Of a stretch of DNA of 38,230 bases, positions 16,609 through 23,881 are shown in pieces. The notes beneath the pieces are model-generated. The model had not been told where the DNA came from, did not search any database, and worked only from the letters and a program-made list of their open reading frames with translations. Where the stretch lies: positions 1 to 38,230 of the IMG/VR virus record IMGVR_UViG_3300044616_000577. One strand, 5' to 3'. Made by a program: the position numbers and the translations under genes. The stretch comes from a virus. Positions within the stretch are counted from its first letter, which is position 1, and every line of letters begins with the position of its first letter.

Positions 16609-18651
16609 CTAGAATCCTGACCGCTGCTGGTTAGACGCTCGCGCGATGCTGCCGGCGATGTCTCTTCCTACCGCGCCAGCCGACATGAGACCAATGGTGC
16701 GCGCACGACGCTGCACATCCCGCTCACGCGACAGCGCGTCGATGATGTCCTGAATCTGCGCCGGGCGAGACAAGAGTGCCTCGGCAGCCTGCTCACGACG
16801 CCCAGCCCTGATAGGCGCCTGCGCGCGGCGCGCGATTTCGCGTCCGGCGGCGAACTTGAGGCGACTGAGACCGCCAATACCAAGCGCCGACGTGATGTCC
16901 ATATCGCCAAGCTCCATCGCATCAGCCAGCTTCTCAGCCGTCTGCGAACCGCCAGTAATCTTCTGTGCGGCCCCACGCAAGCCGGCCTCGGAGCGGAAGG
17001 CATCGACGATGCGCCCGCCCTCTTCCGGCCCAAAGACAGCCGTGATGCGCTTGGCAAAGGCTGGCGTCTGAACCTCCTTCGGCCCAATGCCACCAGCCTC
17101 GATGCGCTGACGCAGCTGGTCGATATATCCGCGCTGGAACTCCTCAAGGTTGGTGCCGCTGTATTCCCGCACGGTCTTGGCCAGCATTTCTGGCGTCAAG
17201 CTCGTCCCAGCCTTCTTGCCCGCCTCGACGCCCTCCATCAGCGCATCGCGGATGGCAAACTCGCCAGCCCATTCGGCACGCGCCTCGGCGTAGGTGTCCG
17301 GGAACGCATCATCCACCGCATCGACGAAGTTCCTGCGGATGTCTTTCAGGCGGCTGGCCTCTCCGGGCGTGATGCCACCCTGTCCAGGCGTCACATTGCC
17401 ATACTTGCCCTCGTAAATCAGCTCATCCATCGCCTTCTTGATGTCATCCAACGTCTTGGGCGGGTACTTTGCCGCGCGAGCCGCCTGCATCACCGGACGC
17501 CCCATCGCATCCACGATGCGACCTGCCACCTCCGCCTGCGCCGGCTCCATAAACTCTCGGCCTTCGTTCGCCGCGTTCAGTCGGGCTCGCTCCATAGCCT
17601 TCTGCACAATGGGACGGTTCATCACCTTGTCCACATACGGCACCTCCTTCGGCTTCATCCGCTCAAACGCCTCATAGAATGGCTTTGAGAGCGCCTTCCC
17701 GCGCTGAATCGACTCTTCAGTTGCCTGCACGATGTTCTCTGGCACGCGGCTGCCATACATCTGGCGCAGAAGGCGGTCAGGCGAGGTCGCCATACGCTCC
17801 GCCATCTCTGACTCCACCCGCGCCCCAGCGGCCCCACCCGCCGACCGGATGGCGCGCAGGGTCCGAATCGCGGGTTCGCCGATGATGTCCGCCACGGCCG
17901 CCCCCTCGGGCGCAGTTGCGGCGCGCTGGGCAAGCTCTGCCGCCGATAGGTTCGCTTTCTCCATTGCTTGCGCCACCGCCGACGTGCCAGCAGGGACGAA
18001 CCGAAGCCCGCGCTGGGCGACCTGAGCACCCAAGCGCCCCACACCACCAGCTGCCCCTCCGAGGACGCCACCAGCCGCCCCACCAGCAATCGCACCAAGC
18101 GCACGCTCCCTCACCCCGCCTTCAGTCGTACCAGCGCCAGCCAGCGCGCCCTGCGCCGCCCCCTGCCCAGCCGCCGTCCGCAACGCACGCCCAACCTTCC
18201 CAGTCGCCTGCAATGCGCGCAAGCCAGCTACTCCAGGCACCGCGACGCCACCAGCGAACTCTGCGGCCATTGCCCTCTTGGGGTATGCCTCGCGGAACGC
18301 CCCCATCTCCCCGCGAATCCGCGACACCTCTTCCTGATAGGTGCGCTCCGGCGATAGCGAGCGTACGAGGGCCTCTGCCTCTTCGCCAAGACCGAACGTG
18401 GCCCCCTGCACAGCGGCACGAGCCGTCCCAACCGCTTGCTGCCTTCCCGTCATTGATGGTGCTGGCTGTGCTGGTGCTTCTGGGATACGAGGCGCGCGCG
18501 ACTCTGCCTGCTGCGCCATTGCCACGTCACGCACGTCCGCGTCGTAATCACGCCGAATTGCGCTACGGTCATCTGGACTTTTTGCACTAGCCATCGCCTG
18601 CTTGAAAAGGTCGGCCAGTTCGGCATATTCTTTTGCGTAATCGCGCGGCAT
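16609..18651 (-). CDS. Internal virion / ejection protein (680 residues)
   Basis: This large late protein lies last of the virion genes, the place of P22 gp16/gp20 or T7 gp15/gp16-type ejection proteins that leave the head to form a channel through the host envelope. It has an N-terminal helical segment, a glycine/alanine-rich hydrophobic stretch (about 160-205; GAIAGGAAGGVLGGAAGGVG is typical), then long charged helices to the C-terminus. No peptidoglycan hydrolase motif is seen. Such Gly/Ala-rich amphipathic segments fit membrane insertion. Its start overlaps the previous stop at 18651. The assignment is from size, composition and synteny, not from a recognised domain. Confidence 0.65.
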   Translation of the reverse strand: MPRDYAKEYAELADLFKQAMASAKSPDDRSAIRRDYDADVRDVAMAQQAESRAPRIPEAPAQPAPSMTGRQQAVGTARAAVQGATFGLGEEAEALVRSLSPERTYQEEVSRIRGEMGAFREAYPKRAMAAEFAGGVAVPGVAGLRALQATGKVGRALRTAAGQGAAQGALAGAGTTEGGVRERALGAIAGGAAGGVLGGAAGGVGRLGAQVAQRGLRFVPAGTSAVAQAMEKANLSAAELAQRAATAPEGAAVADIIGEPAIRTLRAIRSAGGAAGARVESEMAERMATSPDRLLRQMYGSRVPENIVQATEESIQRGKALSKPFYEAFERMKPKEVPYVDKVMNRPIVQKAMERARLNAANEGREFMEPAQAEVAGRIVDAMGRPVMQAARAAKYPPKTLDDIKKAMDELIYEGKYGNVTPGQGGITPGEASRLKDIRRNFVDAVDDAFPDTYAEARAEWAGEFAIRDALMEGVEAGKKAGTSLTPEMLAKTVREYSGTNLEEFQRGYIDQLRQRIEAGGIGPKEVQTPAFAKRITAVFGPEEGGRIVDAFRSEAGLRGAAQKITGGSQTAEKLADAMELGDMDITSALGIGGLSRLKFAAGREIARRAQAPIRAGRREQAAEALLSRPAQIQDIIDALSRERDVQRRARTIGLMSAGAVGRDIAGSIARASNQQRSGF

Positions 18652-19781
18652 TACTGATTCCTCCCGCTCGCACGCGCCCGAAGACGCCCACCAACTGCCT
18701 GCGTTGGTGTGGCCGTTTCTGCCTCAAACAGTCCCTCAAACGGATTGTCAATCACCATCTCAGGGTCGATGCCATACTTGTTGGCGATGTTGGTATAACG
18801 ACGAACTTGTCGCTGGAGAGAGATGTCCGACTGCTTGGCAATCTCCGTGGACCGGTCAACAAACTGCTTGCGCTGCACATCGTTCAGGCGCTCGCCTTTC
18901 AAGACATTGTTATAGAGATTCCGAATCCGCTCTGGCACCCCAGTAGCGTTCTGCGCGTTGGCGAACTCACGTTCCCGCACCACGGAGGTCGGGTCGAGTA
19001 CGCGCATATACGCGAAGATGAGCGACAGGTCGCCCGCCGCATCAGGGTTCTGTGAGGCTGCACGCACAATGCGCGTCTGGTCGGCAATCGTCTCTGCACG
19101 CTTGACGGACGGCTCGGCACGCCAATCATCCCGCAGGCCACCAGCCACCCGCACCGATGCCTCAGGGATTCCGCCAACAGTCTTCTCTTCCTTCGGCTTC
19201 ACTTGGTCGAGCGCCTGCGAAAGCGTCATCGCGCCAGACTGCACTGCCTGACGAAGCTGTGGTGTTAACTGAGTGAACCCGCCGAGAGTATCTGCCAGCG
19301 CCTGCTGCCCAGGACGCGCGGCCGCCAACCTGGCCTCGTTTTCTGCCTCAGCCGTTTCACGCGCCGTCTGAATGGCCTGCGAGCGCAGGATGTCTGCGCG
19401 GCGCTGACCGGTAGCCACGTTGAACGTCTGGTCGCCGATGCGGAACGGGACGGTGCCAGACGGCTGAGCCTCTTCCCGCTCCAGCGCCTGCATGGCCGTC
19501 CCAAAGTCGACTCGGCCAGGAAGCGGGATAGAGCTGGGCGGCGCACCAGCCGCCAGCTTCGGCGGCGTGGTCGGCACTGGCGCGCGCGTCGCCAGCGGCC
19601 CGGGCGTGACGAGTGGCTCACGCGAGAGCGTCAGCATATCCATCAGGTCCTGCCGCTCCAGCGCCTTTTTCTCAAGCGCCTGCTTACGCTCGCGCTCCCG
19701 CTGGGCGATAACGCCTTGCCCGAATCCACCGGCCCCAGCCAAGGCGGCCTGAAGCGCGGTCATCAATCCCCGTCGTGCCAT
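18651..19781 (-). CDS. Internal virion / structural protein with conserved C-terminal phage domain
   Basis: This 376-residue protein begins with a glycine/alanine-rich hydrophobic segment (TALQAALAGAGGFGQGVIAQ) and a charged helix. Residues 240-320 carry a pattern I recognise from many phage structural proteins: DLSLIFAYMRVLDPTSVVRE followed by EFANAQNATGVPERIRN and LLKGERL-like residues. In tape-measure and internal virion proteins this domain is of unknown role but strongly conserved. It sits between two other putative ejection proteins, so it is likely in the virion interior. Confidence 0.75.
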   Translation of the reverse strand: MARRGLMTALQAALAGAGGFGQGVIAQRERERKQALEKKALERQDLMDMLTLSREPLVTPGPLATRAPVPTTPPKLAAGAPPSSIPLPGRVDFGTAMQALEREEAQPSGTVPFRIGDQTFNVATGQRRADILRSQAIQTARETAEAENEARLAAARPGQQALADTLGGFTQLTPQLRQAVQSGAMTLSQALDQVKPKEEKTVGGIPEASVRVAGGLRDDWRAEPSVKRAETIADQTRIVRAASQNPDAAGDLSLIFAYMRVLDPTSVVREREFANAQNATGVPERIRNLYNNVLKGERLNDVQRKQFVDRSTEIAKQSDISLQRQVRRYTNIANKYGIDPEMVIDNPFEGLFEAETATPTQAVGGRLRARASGRNQ

Positions 19782-19797
19782 GAGTTAGCCCCTATGG

Positions 19798-22101
19798 TTA
19801 TCTTGTTCCGGTACCGCGACCACCGGTACCAGTTCCAGTGCCCGTGCCGCCACTCGGCGTGCCACTCGTCGCGCCACGCTTCCTTTCGGTCTCGCGGTCG
19901 CGGCGCTCATCGGTGTTGTCCTCGCCGCCCGGCGGGTTGTAAATCCCCAGCGTCGCGTAGAGCTGCTGGAGGAAGTTGGCCGGAATCCCCTTCTCTGAGC
20001 CAGCCAGTGCCCCAGCCAGCTGCACCAAGAGGTTCTGCCGAGCCGTCTGCGCCGGAAGGGTCGTGACGACCTGCCCGTCCCGTGTAACCGTCCCCGTTAG
20101 CTCGCCCATTCCAAGCGTCTCACGGAGCTGGCGGTCCAACCGCGCCTGCTCTTCCTGCTGCATCTGCGCCCGTCGCGCCTCGGTGGACACCGGCACCCGA
20201 TTACCCTGCGCGTCCTGGGTGAACTCCTGCACAATCTTGCCGTTCTTGTCCACCGTGTACATGACACCGGTGAGCTGCGACTGCCGAGCCGCCTGGTCGG
20301 CCAGCTGCGCTGCGCGCTGCTGCCCAAGCTGCTGGGCGGCCAGCGTATCCACATCCACGCCGTTAATGCGAATCTTGCCCGTCAGTTCCGCTTCCTGCAT
20401 CCGGCGCTGCTGTTCCAGCTGCTGTGCTTCAACCGTCTGTCCGAAAATCGGACGCTCGCCAATCGGCACGCCAGCATCGTTATAGACAATCTCCGTCCCA
20501 ATCTGTACTCGGCCAGATGCCTGTCGTTCTGCTGATGCCAACCGCTCACGGTCTACCGCAATACCCTGCGTCCGCAAACGGTCCTCTACCGCCAGCTGGT
20601 CACGCTGGAAGGCATCGCGTGCCTCGCGGTCTGCCACGCGCTCGTCAAGCTCATCACCGCGCAGCGCCGCCTCTTGCTTCAGCGCATCCTTGCGGTACTC
20701 AATCTCTGCCTCGTCGCGTGCCTTAGTAAGTCCAATCGTCTGGCCAGACCGTTCGTAGTCCTTCTCAATCTGGTCGGCGCGCAGGTCAAGTTCGCGCGTT
20801 GAGACGCCCAACTGCTGAAGCCGTGCGTCTTGCTGTTCCTTGAGCGTGCGGACGAACCGCTGCTCCTCGACATTGAGCGTGGACTCAAACTGCTGCTGCC
20901 TCTGCCCCAGCTCCTTGAGCTGGATGGCCTGTTGCGCTTCCTGCAAGCGGCCTTCCTGCGCCAGCCGGTTCTCGGCGATTTGCTGCTCGTTCCGGCCCAG
21001 CTCCCCGCGCAACGCCAGCTCCTCGCGGTTGAACCCGAGCTGCTGCCCGAACTGCTCCTGCTGGGCGGCCAGTCGAGCCTCTTCAATCGTGAGGCTCCGG
21101 CCCTGCAACTGCGCCTCCTGCTGGAGCTGCTGCGCCCGGAGACCCAGTTCACGCTCCTGAATCCCCAACCCACCCAATCCGAGCTGGCGCTGCAAGTCCT
21201 GCTGAATATTGAACTGGCGCTGCTGTTCAGCTTGCTGGCGAGCGGAGAGTGTCTGCTGCTCGCCCAAGCTACCAGTCAGTTCGGCCGCCTGAAGCTCCTG
21301 CTGACGCTCCCCTCGGATTATCTCGCCCAGCCCAAGGGCCTCGCGGAGACCACGCTCCATCGCCGATTCCTGCCCAGCCTGCTGGGCCTGCGCGGCGGCG
21401 AGGGCCTGCCCACTCTCAAACTCGCGCTGCTGCTGGCCGAACTGGGCCCCCTGCAAGCCCTGCTGGAACTCCGCCGCCTGCGCCACGCGATTGGCCTCGA
21501 ACTGCGCCAAGTCCTGCGACCCGGCCAGCTCGGCGAAGCCCTGCGCGGCCTGCAATGCGGCCAGCCGGTCAGCGGCCTGCGTCTGGGCGGCCTGCTGGAG
21601 GAGCTGGGCATCCAAGCCCGCCAGTGCCCGTGCCTGCTGGCCAGCCAAGTCGCCCATGCGCCCACCGCCGATGGACGAGGCGGAGAGGCCACGGCGAGCC
21701 AGCTCTTCGTTCAGGCGCTGCTGCTCGGCCCCGTACTCGGCCTGCAAGTTAGCGGCCTGTGCGCCACGAATCTGCTGGAAGGCCTGCGTATCGAAACGGG
21801 TCGGCTGCGCCAGCTGCTGCTGCAACGCCCCGAGCATCCCCGTGCGGGCCTGCTGCGCCTGCTGGGAGCCCTCAAAGCGGGCGAAGGGCTGGCCCTGGGG
21901 GGCCTGCGGCGCGGGGCGGGCCATGCCCTGCTTCTGGAGCTGGGCGAAGGTCTGGGTGGGCTGGAGGCGCTGTTGCTTCTGCTGCTCCGTCTCATCCTCT
22001 GGGGCAGCCTGTTGTCCGAACAGCGTGCCGATGCCCGCCCGACTACCCTGCTTGCCAGCGCCGGTGGTCCCGAACAGGGTAGAATAGCTAGTGGTGGCCA
22101 T
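19798..22101 (-). CDS. Glutamine-rich coiled-coil internal virion protein (767 residues)
   Basis: This protein is extremely rich in glutamine, leucine, alanine, arginine and glutamate, with long heptad-like runs from about residue 100 to 560 (for example LQEAQQAIQLKELGQRQQQF). It would form extended coiled coils like a tape measure or ejection tube. The C-terminus (from about 560) has beta-like segments (IGTEIVYNDAGVPIGERPIF, VMYTVDKNGKIVQEF) and ends with a threonine/glycine repeat (TGTGTGTGGRGTGTR). In short-tailed phages such proteins are stored in the head and form the trans-envelope channel. It lies between the 199-residue and 376-residue late proteins. Confidence 0.7.
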   Translation of the reverse strand: MATTSYSTLFGTTGAGKQGSRAGIGTLFGQQAAPEDETEQQKQQRLQPTQTFAQLQKQGMARPAPQAPQGQPFARFEGSQQAQQARTGMLGALQQQLAQPTRFDTQAFQQIRGAQAANLQAEYGAEQQRLNEELARRGLSASSIGGGRMGDLAGQQARALAGLDAQLLQQAAQTQAADRLAALQAAQGFAELAGSQDLAQFEANRVAQAAEFQQGLQGAQFGQQQREFESGQALAAAQAQQAGQESAMERGLREALGLGEIIRGERQQELQAAELTGSLGEQQTLSARQQAEQQRQFNIQQDLQRQLGLGGLGIQERELGLRAQQLQQEAQLQGRSLTIEEARLAAQQEQFGQQLGFNREELALRGELGRNEQQIAENRLAQEGRLQEAQQAIQLKELGQRQQQFESTLNVEEQRFVRTLKEQQDARLQQLGVSTRELDLRADQIEKDYERSGQTIGLTKARDEAEIEYRKDALKQEAALRGDELDERVADREARDAFQRDQLAVEDRLRTQGIAVDRERLASAERQASGRVQIGTEIVYNDAGVPIGERPIFGQTVEAQQLEQQRRMQEAELTGKIRINGVDVDTLAAQQLGQQRAAQLADQAARQSQLTGVMYTVDKNGKIVQEFTQDAQGNRVPVSTEARRAQMQQEEQARLDRQLRETLGMGELTGTVTRDGQVVTTLPAQTARQNLLVQLAGALAGSEKGIPANFLQQLYATLGIYNPPGGEDNTDERRDRETERKRGATSGTPSGGTGTGTGTGGRGTGTR

Positions 22102-22104
22102 GAC

Positions 22105-22704
22105 TTACCCTCGGCGTGACTGACCGTACTGCTGCACTTCAGCCTGGAACATCGGCATGAGCAGCTCGGCCAAGCGATTCCGCCGCTCCTGCTCCAGCCG
22201 CAGCTGCTCCTCTTCCAGCGCCGTCCGCCGCGAGGCAGCCAGCGACTCGGAAATCGCCGACGCGCCGACCGCCAGCGGCTCCACATTCTCCTTGGCAAAC
22301 CGGCCAGCGGCCATCGCGCCACGGCCAACAGCCCTCGCGCCACCCTTGAGCATGTCGCCAAAGGCGGTGGACTTGGCGGCCTCACCAGCGACTTGCGTGG
22401 CGGCAGTTGGAGCAGCCGCAGGTCCGCCAATCGTCACGAATCCGCCACGCGACGGGTCGAATACGCGCTGGGCCACCGTGGAGGAGGCTTGCTGGGCAGC
22501 GCCAGCAGCACCGGTCGGCATAAACATGCCCTTCAGCGCCCCAGCGCCCTTCAGCGCCCCGCCAATCAGCGCCGCGTCCCCGGCCACGCCGAGAAGCTGG
22601 CCCACGCCGGTCTTCTGCATCCAGTCCATCGTGCGCTTGCGGGCCTTCTCGCCCTTCAGCCGACCGGCCGTCCAACCGGCAATCTTACTCGTGAAGCTGG
22701 CCAT
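22105..22704 (-). CDS. Small internal virion / ejection protein
   Basis: This 199-residue protein is alanine/glycine-rich with alternating amphipathic helices (GDAALIGGALKGAGALKGMF, LKGGARAVGRGAMAAGRF). The C-terminus is a charged helix with a run of E, Q and R (ALEEEQLRLEQERRNRLAEL). Small Gly/Ala-rich proteins like P22 gp7 or T7 gp14 precede the larger ejection proteins, as here. It ends four bases before the start of the 767-residue gene. Role inferred from composition and order. Confidence 0.65.
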   Translation of the reverse strand: MASFTSKIAGWTAGRLKGEKARKRTMDWMQKTGVGQLLGVAGDAALIGGALKGAGALKGMFMPTGAAGAAQQASSTVAQRVFDPSRGGFVTIGGPAAAPTAATQVAGEAAKSTAFGDMLKGGARAVGRGAMAAGRFAKENVEPLAVGASAISESLAASRRTALEEEQLRLEQERRNRLAELLMPMFQAEVQQYGQSRRG

Positions 22705-22713
22705 ACTGTCCTC

Positions 22714-22947
22714 TTAGGGGGTGTCAGGGGTGGGGGCGTCCGGGACAATCGCCGGGCCGCTGTAGGGAACAAACTCGGCGCGGAAGGCGTCAAAGCGATA
22801 CGCGCTGGTGTCATGCTTATCCGTCTCGAAGGCAATCTTGGCCAGCCGCTCCTGCTCCGCCTGCACCGCGTTGACGAACTGCTGGCAGAGAATCTGGACG
22901 GCGAGCGAGGCGGGGGTGTTCGAGGGGGTATTCTGGGACTCCGACAT
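22714..22947 (-). CDS. Small hypothetical late protein
   Basis: This 77-residue protein has a polar N-terminus, a central helix (SLAVQILCQQFVNAVQAEQE) and a C-terminus rich in proline and aspartate (VPDAPTPDTP). It follows the cluster of small basic proteins. No domain is recognised; it may be a minor virion component. Confidence 0.65.
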   Translation of the reverse strand: MSESQNTPSNTPASLAVQILCQQFVNAVQAEQERLAKIAFETDKHDTSAYRFDAFRAEFVPYSGPAIVPDAPTPDTP

Positions 22948-22957
22948 CGTGAGGCTC

Positions 22958-23137
22958 CTAGCGCGTCTTGCGCTTCATAGCGACCTTGCGCGAGGCCCGC
23001 TCGGGCATCTTGCCATAGGCCGACTTGGGGGTAGCCTCAATATACTCTTTAGCGACCTTCTTGGGGATACCGGTCTGGCCCTTCCCCGAGGCGGCGGCGT
23101 ACATCGCCCGCTGCTGCGCTTTGCTCTTAATCGGCAT
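22958..23137 (-). CDS. Small conserved basic phage protein (59 residues)
   Basis: The ATG at 23137, behind GGAGACC, opens a 59-residue product starting MPIKSKAQQRAMYAAASGKG and continuing with GIPKKVAKEYIEATP. Short proteins with this K-S-x-A-Q-x-R-A-M-x-A-A-A and G-I-P-x-x-V-x-x-E-F/Y pattern are common in phage genomes and are often called virion-associated small proteins; I know of no proven function. Strongly basic, it may bind DNA. It is one of a set of short basic proteins at 22958-23576. Confidence 0.75.
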   Translation of the reverse strand: MPIKSKAQQRAMYAAASGKGQTGIPKKVAKEYIEATPKSAYGKMPERASRKVAMKRKTR

Positions 23138-23146
23138 AGGGTCTCC

Positions 23147-23389
23147 TTACTTCACGATGGTCGGCTTCCCGCCGACGCCTTGGGGTTGACTGCGCTTACG
23201 GCGAACGGCCAGCCGCCGCTTCTCTGGCGACATCCGGGCCGCCTCCGCCTTGGGCCGACACTTGGGGTAGCCCTTGGACGACGTATCCGCCTTGTCCCGG
23301 CCACAGGGCGGGTGCTTGCCATCCTTCCCCTTGCGGGAGATGTCCACCCACTCCTCGCCGAACCACTTGCCCAAGCCGCCCTTAGCCAT
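23147..23389 (-). CDS. Small conserved basic protein (DUF5872-like)
   Basis: This 80-residue protein begins MAKGGLGKWFGEEWVDISRK and has PPCGRDKADTSSKGYPKC, then a basic C-terminus. I recognise this G-L-x-x-W-F-x-E-x-W-V-D-I and C-G-R...Y-P-K-C pattern from short proteins of many phages and some large eukaryotic DNA viruses, named DUF5872; the exact number is from memory. The two cysteines may bind metal. The function is unknown. Its start overlaps the upstream gene by 8 bases. Confidence 0.75.
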   Translation of the reverse strand: MAKGGLGKWFGEEWVDISRKGKDGKHPPCGRDKADTSSKGYPKCRPKAEAARMSPEKRRLAVRRKRSQPQGVGGKPTIVK

Positions 23390-23576
23390 TGTCCGACACC
23401 TTGTTGTTGGCCCCCCGCCACCCGCCGCCCATCGCCTTGTACCGCTTGGCGGCGTAGGCGTTGGCGTAGGCCGACGGATACACCTTGAACTTGGCCTTGG
23501 CCTCGGCCTTGGCCGCCGCCCACTTCTCCGGGCTGGTCGGGGCCGGACGCTTCAGGGCCACCTTGCGCTTTGGCAT
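23382..23576 (-). CDS. Small conserved basic protein
   Basis: This 64-residue protein is lysine/alanine-rich with the core KAKFKVYPSAYANAYAAKRY followed by K-x-x-G-G-G-W-R. This pattern (FKVYPSAYANA-x-A-x-x-x-Y-K-x-x-GGGWR) accompanies the preceding family in many phages, sometimes fused to it. It has strong positive charge and is probably virion-associated or DNA-binding, but that is not shown. Starts at the ATG at 23576, overlapping the previous stop. Confidence 0.75.
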   Translation of the reverse strand: MPKRKVALKRPAPTSPEKWAAAKAEAKAKFKVYPSAYANAYAAKRYKAMGGGWRGANNKVSDNG

Positions 23577-23872
23577 TACGCCTCAGGCTCCACCACCGGT
23601 TCCTCAACCACTGGCTCAGGCGCAGACGCTTCCACGACAGGCTCCGGCACAGGCACATCCTTCCACGCTTCCTGTGCCAGCGTCAGGTAGTACGGCTCGT
23701 CGCCCAACACCGCATCCGTCTGCGGGTCGTGCGGGGCCAGCACACAGCGCCAGTAGGTCTGGCTGATGACTTCGCCGTCCTTCAGCACCTCGGTGGTCTT
23801 GCGGACCCCGATGCTCTTGGACGGAAGAATGTTGAACTCGCTGATGAAGACCTTCTCAATAAACTTAGGCAT
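23576..23872 (-). CDS. Small hypothetical protein downstream of tail fibre
   Basis: This 98-residue protein has a beta-rich N-terminal half (KVFISEFNILPSKSIGVRK, SQTYWRCVLAP). Its C-terminal tail of P, E, V and A repeats (PEPVVEASAPEPVVEEPVVE) is presumably unfolded. The gene starts 10 bases after the tail fibre stop. It could be a fibre assembly factor or a minor tail component; both are guesses from position. Confidence 0.6.
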   Translation of the reverse strand: MPKFIEKVFISEFNILPSKSIGVRKTTEVLKDGEVISQTYWRCVLAPHDPQTDAVLGDEPYYLTLAQEAWKDVPVPEPVVEASAPEPVVEEPVVEPEA

Positions 23873-23881
23873 TGGATGTCC

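Noticed and set aside
20830-22119. Leucine-rich antisense frame of 429 codons
   Set aside because: Its leucines are the complement of the glutamine codons (CAG/CTG) of the real coiled-coil gene.
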